Below are positions 42,978 to 51,637 of a stretch of DNA of 64,000 nt, one piece after another. Each line of letters opens with the position of its first letter. The first letter of the stretch is position 1. The DNA comes from an uncultured Verrucomicrobiota bacterium (GTDB lineage Bacteria; Verrucomicrobiota; Verrucomicrobiia; Verrucomicrobiales; Verrucomicrobiaceae), in assembly GCA_903848465.1 (NCBI GenBank), contig CAINGK010000132.1, positions 1 to 64,000 of the forward strand, in the 5' to 3' direction. A model generated the notes under the pieces. It did no database searches and was not told the origin of the DNA. It saw nothing but the letters and a program-made list of their open reading frames with translations. A program made the position numbers and the translations under genes.

Positions 42978-45359
42978 TCAGCTCCGCCGTTTGAACCAAA
43001 TCCACGGCAGCGCGAAGGCAGCAGTGATGAGCACAGTAAGCACGCCGATCATGGCGGTCATGCCGAGGGTGATGAGGCCGCGATTGCTGCCCATGGCAAG
43101 AGCGCCAAAACCGAGGCCGGTGCTGAGACCGCAGTAGGCAAGCGAACGCCCCAAGGATGCCACACGCTCACGGGTCATGCCGGGTTCACGCAGGGAGTGC
43201 ATCACATGGATGGTGAAATCGAGACCCAGGCCCAAGCAGAGAGGCACGGCACCCACGCTCATGAGGTTCCAGGTAAGGCCCCAGGCTGACATGCCTCCGA
43301 GGAGAATCCAGCCGCTGGCCGCGAGAGTGAAGAAGGCGAACAGACGCTCTCGCCAACCGTGAAACACCAGGAGAAACAGGATGCAGGCGATGATGACGGT
43401 AGGCACACAGACGCGCAGGATTTCCTGCTTGAGCAAAGGTTCCAAAGACGTGCGCAGAAAGGCCCAGCCAGCGGGATGCGCGCCGGGAATCTTTTCCAAT
43501 TCATGCAGCACCGGCGCGTTTTCCAAAGTGCGTCCTGAAGCGAGACGGACGGAGCCGATGGCCATCAAACCGTGTTTGACATGCTGTGAAACAATGCCGC
43601 CGAGATTTTCGAGGACGATGGGTTTGGGCCAGAGCGGCAGCGTTGTTTTAGCGGCGGCCCACTCCCTCCATTGCTTGAAGACATTCTGTGTCAGGGCGTA
43701 GGCGGCATCCGTGAATCCGGCGGCATCGACGGCTTGTTTGAGTGTGTCTTCACGAGCGGTAAGAGATTGCAAGGCGGCGAGATTTGCCTGCTGGGCTTCT
43801 GCATCGGGTACCAGCGCTAGCGGTAGCAGTTGGGCTTCGACTTCGGCACTCTTCAGGATCTTTTGCGTAGCGATGATGCTCTGGCGCAGAGCGGTGGCAT
43901 CCTGCGCTGCGAAGACCAGCGGGACATTGCGGCCTGGCTCAGCGCTGGTGTTTAGCATGCGTTGCTCGATGTCATCGAAGACATCGAAGGCCTCGCTCCT
44001 GTCTGGACGTAGCACCGCAGAGCCGAAGTCCATCTTTGGCAGACCCTTCCAGCCAATCACGGCCATGGCGGCGATCAACGCGATCATCACCAGCCACACC
44101 ATGATGCCCTGCATCCGCATGGCTAGGCGCGTGGTGCCATGATGCTCTTCGAGTTTGCCCGTGGTCATGCCCAACGGCAGAAAGCCAAAGATCATAACCG
44201 CTGCGCCGATCATCACACCGAGCGCGGATAACACTCCGAGTTGCGCGACTCCAGGAAGCTGGCTGAGTCCCAACATGGCAAAGATGCCGGCGATGCTGAC
44301 AGCGGACCACGTGACACTGGGCAGCGCCCGCCGACAGATGCGGCGAAAACCTTCGCCCGGATGCTCGCGCGCCACGTGCAGACCGACGACGCCAAAGTCT
44401 TCGATCAAACCGGTGAGGATCGCGGCGAAGCCCATCGACATCACATTGAGAGAGCCATAGATCACCCCCGCAGTGCCGAGCGTGAGCAGGTTGGCGCAGA
44501 GAATGGCGAGCAGCAGCCAGAGCAGCGGCTTCACACTGCGGTGCAGCAGCCAGAACAGGAAGCCCACAATGAAGGTGACGGCACCGATGGACTGTTTCAT
44601 GTCTCCTTCCATGCCCGTGGCGATTTCCGCCTGAAAGGCGGGATCGCCTGTGAAGCCGATCTTCACACCTGAGAGTTCCTTTTGCTGCGGCAGCCACTGT
44701 TCGCGCACCACTGCTTTGATCTGCGTGAGCCAGGCATTGGCCGCGCGGTAATCGGCCAGCGCCTTCCCCGGTGGTGTGACAAACAGCAGGCGCAGCGTGC
44801 CATCGGCACTGCTGAATTCATCCCCCATGAGGCTGCTCATGTCGCTGCCGTTGCTCATGAGGGACAAGGCTCCGCGTGCGAGGCCGAGTGGATCGTAACC
44901 GCTGAGCGTAGCATTTTGCAGATCGAGCGAAGAAGCGGCCGCCTCCTTGGACTTGGCGAGCAGGGCCGCGATGGATGCAGGTTCGAGCGTGGCGATGAGC
45001 TTTGCGACTTCCTGTGGCGGCGCATTGAGCCAGAGATAGGCGACGACTTCAGCAATGATCGCGGGATCGGATTGCAGCAACGATTTGCTGCGCACGCTGG
45101 CACACAGCTCCGGTTTGGCGGCGAGGTATTCGGCCAGGGCATCGGCGGTGACTTCGACAAGCGCCGGATCGTCCGCTTGCACCGCGATGAGCAGCAAATT
45201 GCGTTTCTGCTCGCGCAGCAATCGTGTGCCCTGCAGTCCCGGTAGCTCCTGCGGCAACAGGCTGAGCGGATCGACATCGAAATCCAGCCGCGACACACCG
45301 AACACTCCCGCCACGATGACGAGCAGGAGAAAGAACAGGCGAAGCGAGGCAGGTTTCAT
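42978..45359 (-). CDS. MMPL/RND family exporter (HpnN-like)
   Basis: 793 residues with the RND layout: helix 1, a large periplasmic domain (about 35-250), five helices, a second periplasmic domain (about 450-640) and six more helices. Recognisable segments are FWLLHRSVKPLLWLLLAILCANLLTLGTAGV (in part), GLIEDFGVVGLHVAREHPGEG and LGLGLDFTIHVMHSLREPG, where the GLDF/GLIEDF helix carries proton-relay acidic residues. It may export lipids such as hopanoids to the outer membrane, as HpnN does, but no hopanoid genes are in the window. No adaptor or outer-membrane channel gene is adjacent. Confidence 0.85.
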   Translation of the reverse strand: MKPASLRLFFLLLVIVAGVFGVSRLDFDVDPLSLLPQELPGLQGTRLLREQKRNLLLIAVQADDPALVEVTADALAEYLAAKPELCASVRSKSLLQSDPAIIAEVVAYLWLNAPPQEVAKLIATLEPASIAALLAKSKEAAASSLDLQNATLSGYDPLGLARGALSLMSNGSDMSSLMGDEFSSADGTLRLLFVTPPGKALADYRAANAWLTQIKAVVREQWLPQQKELSGVKIGFTGDPAFQAEIATGMEGDMKQSIGAVTFIVGFLFWLLHRSVKPLLWLLLAILCANLLTLGTAGVIYGSLNVMSMGFAAILTGLIEDFGVVGLHVAREHPGEGFRRICRRALPSVTWSAVSIAGIFAMLGLSQLPGVAQLGVLSALGVMIGAAVMIFGFLPLGMTTGKLEEHHGTTRLAMRMQGIMVWLVMIALIAAMAVIGWKGLPKMDFGSAVLRPDRSEAFDVFDDIEQRMLNTSAEPGRNVPLVFAAQDATALRQSIIATQKILKSAEVEAQLLPLALVPDAEAQQANLAALQSLTAREDTLKQAVDAAGFTDAAYALTQNVFKQWREWAAAKTTLPLWPKPIVLENLGGIVSQHVKHGLMAIGSVRLASGRTLENAPVLHELEKIPGAHPAGWAFLRTSLEPLLKQEILRVCVPTVIIACILFLLVFHGWRERLFAFFTLAASGWILLGGMSAWGLTWNLMSVGAVPLCLGLGLDFTIHVMHSLREPGMTRERVASLGRSLAYCGLSTGLGFGALAMGSNRGLITLGMTAMIGVLTVLITAAFALPWIWFKRRS

Positions 45360-45506
45360 GCGCGGCGAAAGGAAGCGGAGTCAGACGGGAAGTCCACGGC
45401 AAAGCGCTTGAAGCTCCGGATGATCTGCTGTTGGGTAAGTTGGTGCTGATTGTGTGACGGCAGCTTCGTGATTGCCACAAGCCCTTCTGTAGTGCATTTT
45501 AACGTC

Positions 45507-45713
45507 ATGAAAAGCCGCACCGAACTCGTGACAAACGACGCTGCTGCTGCCACGCAGCCGAAGCTGAGCTATGTTCCGAAGCCGAAAGGATCGTGGATGA
45601 AACTCTTTGGCAGAACCAGAAACGATAATCTTTCGCCGGACGCATACCGGCTCGGTGCCGAATGGCGTGAGCGTATGAATCGTGGGGTTGTATGTTGTCA
45701 TGAGTGCGACTGA
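45507..45713 (+). CDS. Small hypothetical protein, possibly antitoxin-like
   Basis: 68 residues from the ATG at 45507 (MKSRTELVTNDAAAATQPKL...). It is basic and shows no membrane segment or known motif. Its last codons overlap a second small, broken gene (start 45700). Both could be remnants of a toxin-antitoxin module. Coding status is uncertain: support comes only from the open frame and a plausible continuation of gene order. Confidence 0.35.
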   Translation: MKSRTELVTNDAAAATQPKLSYVPKPKGSWMKLFGRTRNDNLSPDAYRLGAEWRERMNRGVVCCHECD

Positions 45714-45887
45714 AGTGATTGAGCTTTACGAGGCCCTGCCAGCGCAGGAGCAGAGAAAAGTGGTGTGGAGACCAAAACGGAATGGGGTAATGCGCTCTAC
45801 GATGCTTTGCATGCCGTAGCGGAGAAGAAAATGGACAAGTCGAGTTTTGCTGAACTGATTCGCTCGTTCATGGCTTCCAATTCATAG
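45700..45887 (+). pseudogene. Broken small gene, antitoxin-like N terminus
   Basis: The ATG at 45700 starts MSATEVIELYEALPAQEQRKVV, which resembles the N terminus of small antitoxins or addiction-module components (ATEVIE-x-ALP-x-EEQ-x-KV). That frame then becomes nonsense. In another frame the sequence after about 45765 reads ETKTEWGNALYDALHAVAEK then KMDKSSFAELIRSFMASNS and stops at 45887. A one-base indel near 45765 would join the two parts. The intact product would be about 62 residues. Confidence 0.4.
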
Positions 45888-45951
45888 CAACAATCCTGCT
45901 GCTTCAAAGCTTGAGCAATCGTTTGCCGATGGTGTAAGGGTCGCTTCGCAC

Positions 45952-46554
45952 ATGCAAGACATCGCCACCCATACCCAACTCAGCGCGCTCATCCGCCACC
46001 GCCGTTCCATCAAGCCGGTGGACATGGATGGCATGCGACTCGTGGGACGTGAGCTGCTCACGCAGATCCTCGAAGATGCAACGTGGGCACCGACACACGG
46101 TTTGACGGAGCCGTGGAAATTCATCGTGCATCAAGGCGCAGCACGGCGACGACTCGCGGAAACGATGCAGCAGGTTTATCGTGAGACGACACCGGCGAAT
46201 GAATTCCGCGAGGACAAGATGAAGAAGATGGGTGAGAACCCGTTGCTTTCTCCGGTGGTGATCGCCTGTGTGATGGAACGTCGTGGTGGTGCGAAGATTC
46301 CTGAAGTGGAAGAGATTGAGGCCGTGGCGTGCGCGCTGCAAAATCTGCAGCTCTCTGCCACGGCTGCCGGGCTGGGATGTTACTGGTCATCACCGCCGCT
46401 GCTGGGCACGCGCGAGTTTGCGGAGTGGTTGCAAATCGGTGCGGAAGACCGCTGCGTGGGACTCATCTATCTTGGCTGGCCGCGTGTGGGACTGAACTGG
46501 CCGAGAAGTGTGCGGCAGCCGGTCGAAACCAAAACCCAATGGCGTGATGACTGA
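45952..46554 (+). CDS. Nitroreductase family protein
   Basis: 200 residues. An FMN-binding nitroreductase fold is indicated by LIRHRRSIKPVD at the N terminus (R-x-R-R-S), WAPTHGLTEPWKFIV, and the C-terminal GLIYLGWP (G-x2-x-G-P/Y motif). It would reduce nitro compounds or quinones with NAD(P)H; the physiological substrate is not known. Its final codons overlap the start of the next gene by 8 bp, implying co-translation with a DUF456 membrane protein. Confidence 0.87.
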   Translation: MQDIATHTQLSALIRHRRSIKPVDMDGMRLVGRELLTQILEDATWAPTHGLTEPWKFIVHQGAARRRLAETMQQVYRETTPANEFREDKMKKMGENPLLSPVVIACVMERRGGAKIPEVEEIEAVACALQNLQLSATAAGLGCYWSSPPLLGTREFAEWLQIGAEDRCVGLIYLGWPRVGLNWPRSVRQPVETKTQWRDD

Positions 46555-47095
46555 GTGGCTCACCAACGCTTGGCACTCGACGGCGCATTTTTTCACCACG
46601 ATGCCGTGGCAGATGTGGGGCGTGTGGACGCTGACGATCTGCTTGATGATCGTGGGCATCATCGGTTCCGTGGTGCCGTTTTTGCCGGGGCCGCTGCTGA
46701 TTTTTGCAGCGGGGATTATTCATACCGTGCTGCGCCCGGAGTCGGGTATGAGCACCTGGGGCTTCGTGGTATTATCCCTCGGGTTGGTGCTGTCTTATGT
46801 CGTTGATTTCGCCAGTGGTGCGATGGGTGCGCGCTGGTTTGGCGCGAGCCGCTGGGGCATTGCTGGGGTGTTTATCGGCGGCATCGTGGGCATGTTCTTC
46901 ATCCCGTTTGGTTTGGTGCTCGGACCGTTGATCGGCGGTGTGGCCTTTGAGCTGATCTTTGCCAAGAAGCGGCTGCAACCTGCGGCGAAATCGGCGTGGG
47001 GATCACTGCTGGGCACAGGTGTGGGCTTAGTGCTGCGCCTGATCGTGGCGCTAGCCATGGTGGCCACGTTCTTCCTCGACGCGCTGGTATGGTAA
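46547..47095 (+). CDS. DUF456 family membrane protein
   Basis: 182 residues, four or more transmembrane helices with glycine-rich loops: GIIGSVVPFLPGPLLIFAAG and GIAGVFIGGIVGMFFIPFGLVLGPLIGGVAFEL (in part), both typical of DUF456. The ATG at 46547 overlaps the nitroreductase stop. Family function is unknown. The gene converges with a TauE-like gene 4 bp away. Confidence 0.82.
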   Translation: MTEWLTNAWHSTAHFFTTMPWQMWGVWTLTICLMIVGIIGSVVPFLPGPLLIFAAGIIHTVLRPESGMSTWGFVVLSLGLVLSYVVDFASGAMGARWFGASRWGIAGVFIGGIVGMFFIPFGLVLGPLIGGVAFELIFAKKRLQPAAKSAWGSLLGTGVGLVLRLIVALAMVATFFLDALVW

Positions 47096-47099
47096 GGCA

Positions 47100-47471
47100 T
47101 CAAGCCTTGCCATACAGCAGCATGCGCGCGCCGAAGGTTAAGAGGACAAAACCGAAGATGCGGGTGAGTGTTTCACTGCTCAGAGTCTTCATCCAGCCCG
47201 CGCCGAAGTAGGCGAAGATGGATGCGGAAACCGCCGTGATGGTGGCGACTTTCCAATCTACGAAGCCATGCTTGGCATTCTGCGTGGTGGCCATCAGCGC
47301 AGTGGGAATGATGATGGCGAGCGAGGTCGCGACGGCGGTTTTATGCGGCAGCTTGAGCAAGCACACAAACGCGGGCACCATCACGACGCCACCGCCGACG
47401 CCGCACAAGGCAGCGACTGCACCACTGACGACACCGATGGCGAGACAGGCAAGAATGGTGGAGGCGGACAT
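47100..47471 (-). CDS. Half-length TauE/SafE-type membrane protein
   Basis: 123 residues with three to four transmembrane helices. The N-terminal half carries the TauE/SafE signature GVVSGAVAALCGVGGGVVMVPAF; family members are usually about 250 residues with two such halves. This protein has only one repeat, so it may work as a homodimer or be a shortened relative. The open frame is intact and ends normally at 47100. It lies 6 bp after holA on the same strand, so it may be co-transcribed with it. Confidence 0.78.
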   Translation of the reverse strand: MSASTILACLAIGVVSGAVAALCGVGGGVVMVPAFVCLLKLPHKTAVATSLAIIIPTALMATTQNAKHGFVDWKVATITAVSASIFAYFGAGWMKTLSSETLTRIFGFVLLTFGARMLLYGKA

Positions 47472-47477
47472 GAGGAA

Positions 47478-48602
47478 TCAGCGGGATTGTTTGGCGAGCA
47501 AGCCGACAAGAAGACGCTCCAGCACGAGCTTGGGATCGAGCGATGAAGTGACGAGCTTGGAGTTGGCGGCGAGGCAGGCTTTGAATCCCGCGTGGAGTTC
47601 TTCGAGGGAGAAATTGCCGGTTTCAGGGATGGCGAGAAACATGGGATAGGCATTGAAGCCGGTGCCATCTTTTTTGCGTGGCAGGTGTGACGTGGCCGTT
47701 GAAGGCAGGCTTTCAAGCGACGAGCAGAAGCCGGCGTAGTTGAACTTGTTGAGCTTGTGACGTGAGCCGAGATCTTTGATGAGCAGCAGGCTGCGCACTC
47801 GTGGCACGATAGCAGCGAGCAGCAGGCCGATGGCGTTTTGCCCCTGATACATGAGCGTGCTGAGAAGCTCGAGCGCACGCGGCAGATCGCGTTTACCGAT
47901 GGCATTACCCAGATCCCACAGCACACCGGCACGACTCATGGACACCATGTTTTGCACGGTCTTCAATCCGGCACGGCGGCGCTCGCCGAGATAGAGGTCG
48001 ATCTTTTCGAGTTCGTTTTCCATCTGCCGCGTGTCATCGCCAGCCATCTGCACGAGCAGTTCCAGCGCACCGCTTTCAAAGGTGATGCCGAGTTCCTTGG
48101 CCTTGCGCGAAGCCATGGCGAGCACCGGCCCTTCCCAACCCGCGCGCGAGGTGTCAGGCTTGTCGAAGACTTCGAACGCGGCGATCTTCGAGATGCGCTT
48201 GTAGGTGCCGCGGCGTTTGTCGATGGCGGTGGCGCTGATGACGAAACTCACATCGTTGCCGAGGCCACGTTCGACGACATCAAGGATGCGCTCGAATCCG
48301 TTCACCGCATCCTGCCCTTTGCCGGGTCCGGAGTCGCCGAGGAAGTTGGCGTTTTTTAGCCACACCACTTTGGTGCCACCGAAGAAGGGCAGCGTCTGCA
48401 GCGCCATGCAGATGTTCGAGCAGATGGTGCCAGCGTGTTCGGCGTTGTCGGCGGTGCCGTCGATGATGTCGTTGCTGAAGTCCCCAGCATCGGGTGGCGT
48501 GAGGCTGCGCACGAGCATGAGAGCGGCTTCCTTCACACGCGCTTCATCGCTGCCAATGATGACATTCACCTGGCTGGCGGCGGGTTTTTTGGGCGGCGGC
48601 AT
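47478..48602 (-). CDS. holA: DNA polymerase III subunit delta
   Basis: 374 residues. Family features: an N-terminal segment NVIIGSDEARVKEAALMLVRSL (the HolA P-loop-like start), a middle with LPFFGGTKVVWLKNANFLGD, and the C-terminal collar helices with GNAIGKRDLPRALELLSTLMYQGQNAIGLL. HolA opens the beta clamp in the clamp loader. The start (MPPPKKPAASQVN) leaves a Pro/Lys-rich tail before the conserved part. It begins a short minus-strand unit with the TauE-like gene. Confidence 0.88.
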   Translation of the reverse strand: MPPPKKPAASQVNVIIGSDEARVKEAALMLVRSLTPPDAGDFSNDIIDGTADNAEHAGTICSNICMALQTLPFFGGTKVVWLKNANFLGDSGPGKGQDAVNGFERILDVVERGLGNDVSFVISATAIDKRRGTYKRISKIAAFEVFDKPDTSRAGWEGPVLAMASRKAKELGITFESGALELLVQMAGDDTRQMENELEKIDLYLGERRRAGLKTVQNMVSMSRAGVLWDLGNAIGKRDLPRALELLSTLMYQGQNAIGLLLAAIVPRVRSLLLIKDLGSRHKLNKFNYAGFCSSLESLPSTATSHLPRKKDGTGFNAYPMFLAIPETGNFSLEELHAGFKACLAANSKLVTSSLDPKLVLERLLVGLLAKQSR

Positions 48603-48710
48603 GCTTCACCGATGGAGCAGAATGTGCATGGCATCAAGCCTCGCGGTGCGTCAACGATCTTGACATTCTTTCAGCGATTTGATCAAATTAAGTCAAATTC
48701 AACCACCACT

Positions 48711-49283
48711 ATGAAAACATCATTGATTGGGTCCAAGGTTTCCACGGCGGTCGCGCTTTTGACGACTGCCTTTTATCTGTCCGCCGCAGGCTTCTCGGCC
48801 AAGGCGGAAGATCTGAACGCCGTGTTTCAGCAAGGCCGCGCCGCTTATTATAAGGGCGACATGGATACGGCCTACCAACTGCTATCCCGAGTGGCGGCGG
48901 CGAACCCGAAGCACACGGAGACGGCCAACATGCTCGCCTACATCCGCGCTCATCATCAGCCCAAGGATGAGTCGCTGAAGAATCAGTACGCCTCGGTCAC
49001 TCTGCCCAAGGTCGAGATGGCGGACGTGACGCTCACCGAAGCCATCGAAGGTCTGCGAGCACTGTCCAAAAATGCCAGCAACGGCAAGGTGACGCCGAAT
49101 GTGATCGTGAAGGGCGAGGAGCTGGCGCAGCGCAAGCTCACCCTGTCACTCGCCAACGTACCTTTGAGTGAAGCACTGAACTACGTGACTCAGCTCGTAG
49201 GTGCCAAGGCGACCTACGACAAGCACGCCGTCATCCTGAGTTCTCTAGCTGACACGATCACCACCACGGCGGACGCGAAGTAG
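48711..49283 (+). CDS. Exported protein with TPR and STN-like domain
   Basis: 190 residues. A signal peptide (MKTSLIGSKVSTAVALLTTAFYLSAAGFSAKA) is followed by a TPR-like stretch (AVFQQGRAAYYKGDMDTAYQLLSRVAAANPKHTETANMLA) and a C-terminal STN/secretin-type domain (LPKVEMADVTLTEAIEGLRAL ... TLSLANVPLSEALNYVTQLVGAKATYDKHAVILSS). Such domains occur at the N termini of secretins and TonB-linked proteins; here the domain stands alone. Perhaps a small periplasmic adaptor. The ATG at 48711 is the first that gives a signal peptide. Confidence 0.75.
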   Translation: MKTSLIGSKVSTAVALLTTAFYLSAAGFSAKAEDLNAVFQQGRAAYYKGDMDTAYQLLSRVAAANPKHTETANMLAYIRAHHQPKDESLKNQYASVTLPKVEMADVTLTEAIEGLRALSKNASNGKVTPNVIVKGEELAQRKLTLSLANVPLSEALNYVTQLVGAKATYDKHAVILSSLADTITTTADAK

Positions 49284-49345
49284 CCGCTGAGGCAGGATTA
49301 TCGTCACAAGTCATTGACGATGAACGAGTTGGTTTTCTCTGAGGT

Positions 49346-49450
49346 TAGGTCTCCAGGCCTGACTGCGGCCTGGGGCGTCTCGCCTTAGTTCAGAATCTAA
49401 GGCTGGAAGCCTCGATCCACCGGACAGGCCGGGAGGCCTATCCTCCAGCA
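49346..49450. repeat. Palindromic intergenic repeat between the STN gene and pdhA
   Basis: Contains a perfect 7-bp stem (CCAGGCC...GGCCTGG, 49352-49372) and a second GC-rich inverted segment ending in GGACAGGCCGGGAGGCCT (about 49420-49437). The compositional style resembles the dispersed palindromes common in Verrucomicrobia genomes. It could also act as a bidirectional terminator for the two convergent genes. Confidence 0.45.
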
Positions 49451-49473
49451 CGGACGGCGTTCGCGTGCCCAGC

Positions 49474-50559
49474 TCAATCGTTGAAGAAATGCCGTCCGGT
49501 CTGACCCGCTTCGGTCTTATTGTCCACTTCCCAGTACACATCTTCAAAGATGCTTTCCGGTTCTGGATAAGGACTGGACTTGGCAAACTCGGCGGAATCT
49601 TCCGCTTCCTTTTGCGCTTCCTTAGCGATCTTCTTCAGCTCTTCTTCGGTGGCGACGCCTTCGCTGAGGAGGTTGCGCTTCCAGACTTGGATCGGGTCGT
49701 GTTCGCTTTGGAACTTCTCGACTTCCTCCTTGGTGCGATACTTGAACTTGTTGGCGTCCGCCACGGAATGGCCTTCCCAGCGGTAGGTGGCGATTTCGAT
49801 GATGCTCGGCTTCGATTGATTGTGCGCCCGCTCGATGGCCTTGCTGACTCCGGTGCGCACTTCATAGATGTCTGCGCCGTTGAACTGCTCCCAGGCCATG
49901 CCGTAACCTTCGGCGCGCTTGGCGAGGAAGTCGGTGTAGGCGGATGAGCGCTGCTGGCTGGTGCCCATGGAGTAGCCATTGTTTTCGATCACATAGATCA
50001 CCGGCAGATCCCACAGCTCGGCGAGATTCAGGGATTCATGGAAGGCACCTTGGTTCACGGCACCATCGCCCAGGAAGCAAAGAGCGGCACCTTTGAGGCC
50101 GCGATATTTCAGACCGTAGGCAAGGCCGAGACCCAGCGGGGTCTGACCGGCCACGATGCCGTGACCGCCCCAGTAGTTTTTGTCCGGAGCGAAGTAGTGC
50201 ATCGAGCCGCCTTTGCCACGGGAGCAGCCGGTGGCCTTACCGTAGAGCTCGGCCATGCACTCGTTCATGCCCATGCCCACCGCCAAAGCGTGAGCGTGGT
50301 CGCGGTAGGCAGTGATGACGTGGTCGTTTTCGCCCATCACGGAAACAGTGCCCACGGCCACGGATTCCTGGCCGATGTAGAGGTGGAGGAAACCGCCCAT
50401 TTTACCGGCTTGGTAGTGCTGGAGCGACACCTGCTCAAACCAGCGGATGCGGATCATCTTGCGGTACAGCTCCACCTTGTCGGCTGCAGTGAGCTTTTGA
50501 TTGATGGGATCGGCGGCGTGTTTCGCCAGGGCGTTGGAGGGGGCTTTTGCGGTGGCCAT
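49474..50559 (-). CDS. pdhA: Pyruvate dehydrogenase E1 component, alpha subunit
   Basis: 361 residues. TPP-binding signature GDGAVNQGAFHESLNLAELWDLPVIYVIENN, the start MGGFLHLYIGQESVAVG and the phosphorylation-loop-like region YGMAWEQFNGADIYEVRTG are all typical. It decarboxylates pyruvate (or a branched 2-oxo acid) with the beta subunit, which is not encoded here, so pdhB must lie elsewhere. The extra N-terminal stretch (MATAKAPSNALAKHAADPINQK) is longer than in some homologues. A 1.08-kb intergenic region separates it from mnmG. Confidence 0.93.
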   Translation of the reverse strand: MATAKAPSNALAKHAADPINQKLTAADKVELYRKMIRIRWFEQVSLQHYQAGKMGGFLHLYIGQESVAVGTVSVMGENDHVITAYRDHAHALAVGMGMNECMAELYGKATGCSRGKGGSMHYFAPDKNYWGGHGIVAGQTPLGLGLAYGLKYRGLKGAALCFLGDGAVNQGAFHESLNLAELWDLPVIYVIENNGYSMGTSQQRSSAYTDFLAKRAEGYGMAWEQFNGADIYEVRTGVSKAIERAHNQSKPSIIEIATYRWEGHSVADANKFKYRTKEEVEKFQSEHDPIQVWKRNLLSEGVATEEELKKIAKEAQKEAEDSAEFAKSSPYPEPESIFEDVYWEVDNKTEAGQTGRHFFND

Positions 50560-50687
50560 GAGGTGACGTCGATACTAGCTGGATGCATGCCGGAAGCAAG
50601 CAAGGTGTTGCACGGCGGGAGGCGATAAAGCGGCTCCCGTGTGAAGGGGTAGAGGAGAGCGCTGAGAGGTGAAATGGGATAAGCGTT

Positions 50688-50768
50688 GAACCGTAGATGA
50701 CGGCCTACGGAGCACACGGTACAGACGGAAGTCGGAACCAAACTCATGTCTGTGAATGGTTGCCTCCT
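50688..50768. repeat. Dispersed repeat, copy 1
   Basis: About 80 bp similar to 61222-61293: both read approximately GAACCG-AGATG-CGGC-TACGGA--ACACGG-ACAG-CGGAA, followed by AAAC-CATGTC and GGTTGCCTC. I count roughly 80 percent identity by eye. Both copies are intergenic and in the same orientation. Confidence 0.7.
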
Positions 50769-51114
50769 CCATATGGACTGCGGTCGCGAAGTGAGGAACG
50801 AACGGAGCTACCGCTTTCGACGTGCTGACTGATGCAGGCATACGAGGAAATGCACGAAGGCGGGAGCTGGTGGATAATCGCAAGCCACCCAGCCCACGCC
50901 CGCCACGAGACGCAAGAAAGTGGCAGCTTCACCCTTTCAAGGTTGCGCAGCCGCACTCCAAAAGCACTGCGCCTGACCGCGCTCTACCATCAATCTGAGC
51001 ATAGTCGGGGGACAAACTCTTTCCCCCTGCCCTTTCCTCCGCTCGATTTGGTGCTCGAACAGCCGCTGCGTTGCGTTTTTCAAAAACTCATTTCCGCTGT
51101 GGCCGAGCCTGAGG

Positions 51115-51216
51115 CGGTTCGGTTTGCCGCAGAGGGGCAAAGGTGCAGTGGTGGCAAAGATGGAATCCCTTTTCTGCTCCCTCTGCCTCTCCGCCCCTCT
51201 GCGGCAGAGCCGAACG
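51115..51216. repeat. Inverted repeat in the mnmG upstream region
   Basis: The arm at 51115-51138 (CGGTTCGGTTTGCCGCAGAGGGGC in two parts) is complementary to 51193-51216: 14 consecutive bases match (GCCCCTCTGCGGCA) and CCGAAC matches after a one-base offset. About 54 bases lie between. Possibly the ends of a decayed small element or an RNA hairpin. Confidence 0.55.
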
Positions 51217-51590
51217 TTCCTCTGGCTTTCAGACGCCACTCTCCTCAGGCCAAGGCGTCGGGGTCTCTGACCCCGTTCTGGCTTTCAAACGATCAGACCA
51301 AGAGTGTCTCCTCACGCTCGTTCCCGAAATCAGTTTCAGGGCAAGCTACAAAACGCCCCACCACCACCCACTTTCCAACAACCCCCTCGGACGCTGCCCC
51401 CCCCCTCGGAAATCGCTCCCAACTGCGCAACTCCCCCCTGCCCTTTTTGCTCCCATGAGCGCGCGTTTCCTCCCTCCCATCTCCCTGTCTGACGGTCTCA
51501 TTGTCTCCCCATCGCCACTCCAAGACTCCCACCTTCCTCATTCCCTCCCCTCCATCTCCCCCTTATGAAACGCTTCCTGCGATTCCCTTT

Positions 51591-51606
51591 TGTTCCACAT
51601 GGAACA
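51591..51606. promoter_or_regulatory. parS-like ParB binding site, copy 1
   Basis: TGTTCCACATGGAACA, a 16-bp palindrome (one central mismatch to CACGTG) matching the ParB target consensus TGTTTCACGTGAAACA at most positions. It lies 32 bp upstream of the chosen mnmG start. parS sites near mnmG (gidA) are common because that gene is often close to the chromosomal origin. Confidence 0.55.
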
Positions 51607-51637
51607 ATTTCCACCCTGTGCTACCCTCGTCGCCCCC

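Larger units (their letters stand above)
50560..51590. other. Repeat-rich 1-kb intergenic region upstream of mnmG
   Basis: No convincing gene: open frames on both strands lack family motifs, have biased composition and overlap one another. It contains a copy of a dispersed repeat (50688-50768), a long imperfect inverted repeat (51115-51216), a GGGGTC-TCT-GACCCC hairpin near 51269, and a very pyrimidine-rich plus strand from about 51340 to 51570. Confidence 0.6.

Noticed and set aside
50832..51458. 208-residue plus-strand frame upstream of mnmG
   Set aside because: Spans the inverted repeat and pyrimidine-rich tract; its translation is Pro/Ser/Arg-rich with no motif, and nearby frames on both strands are equally long.
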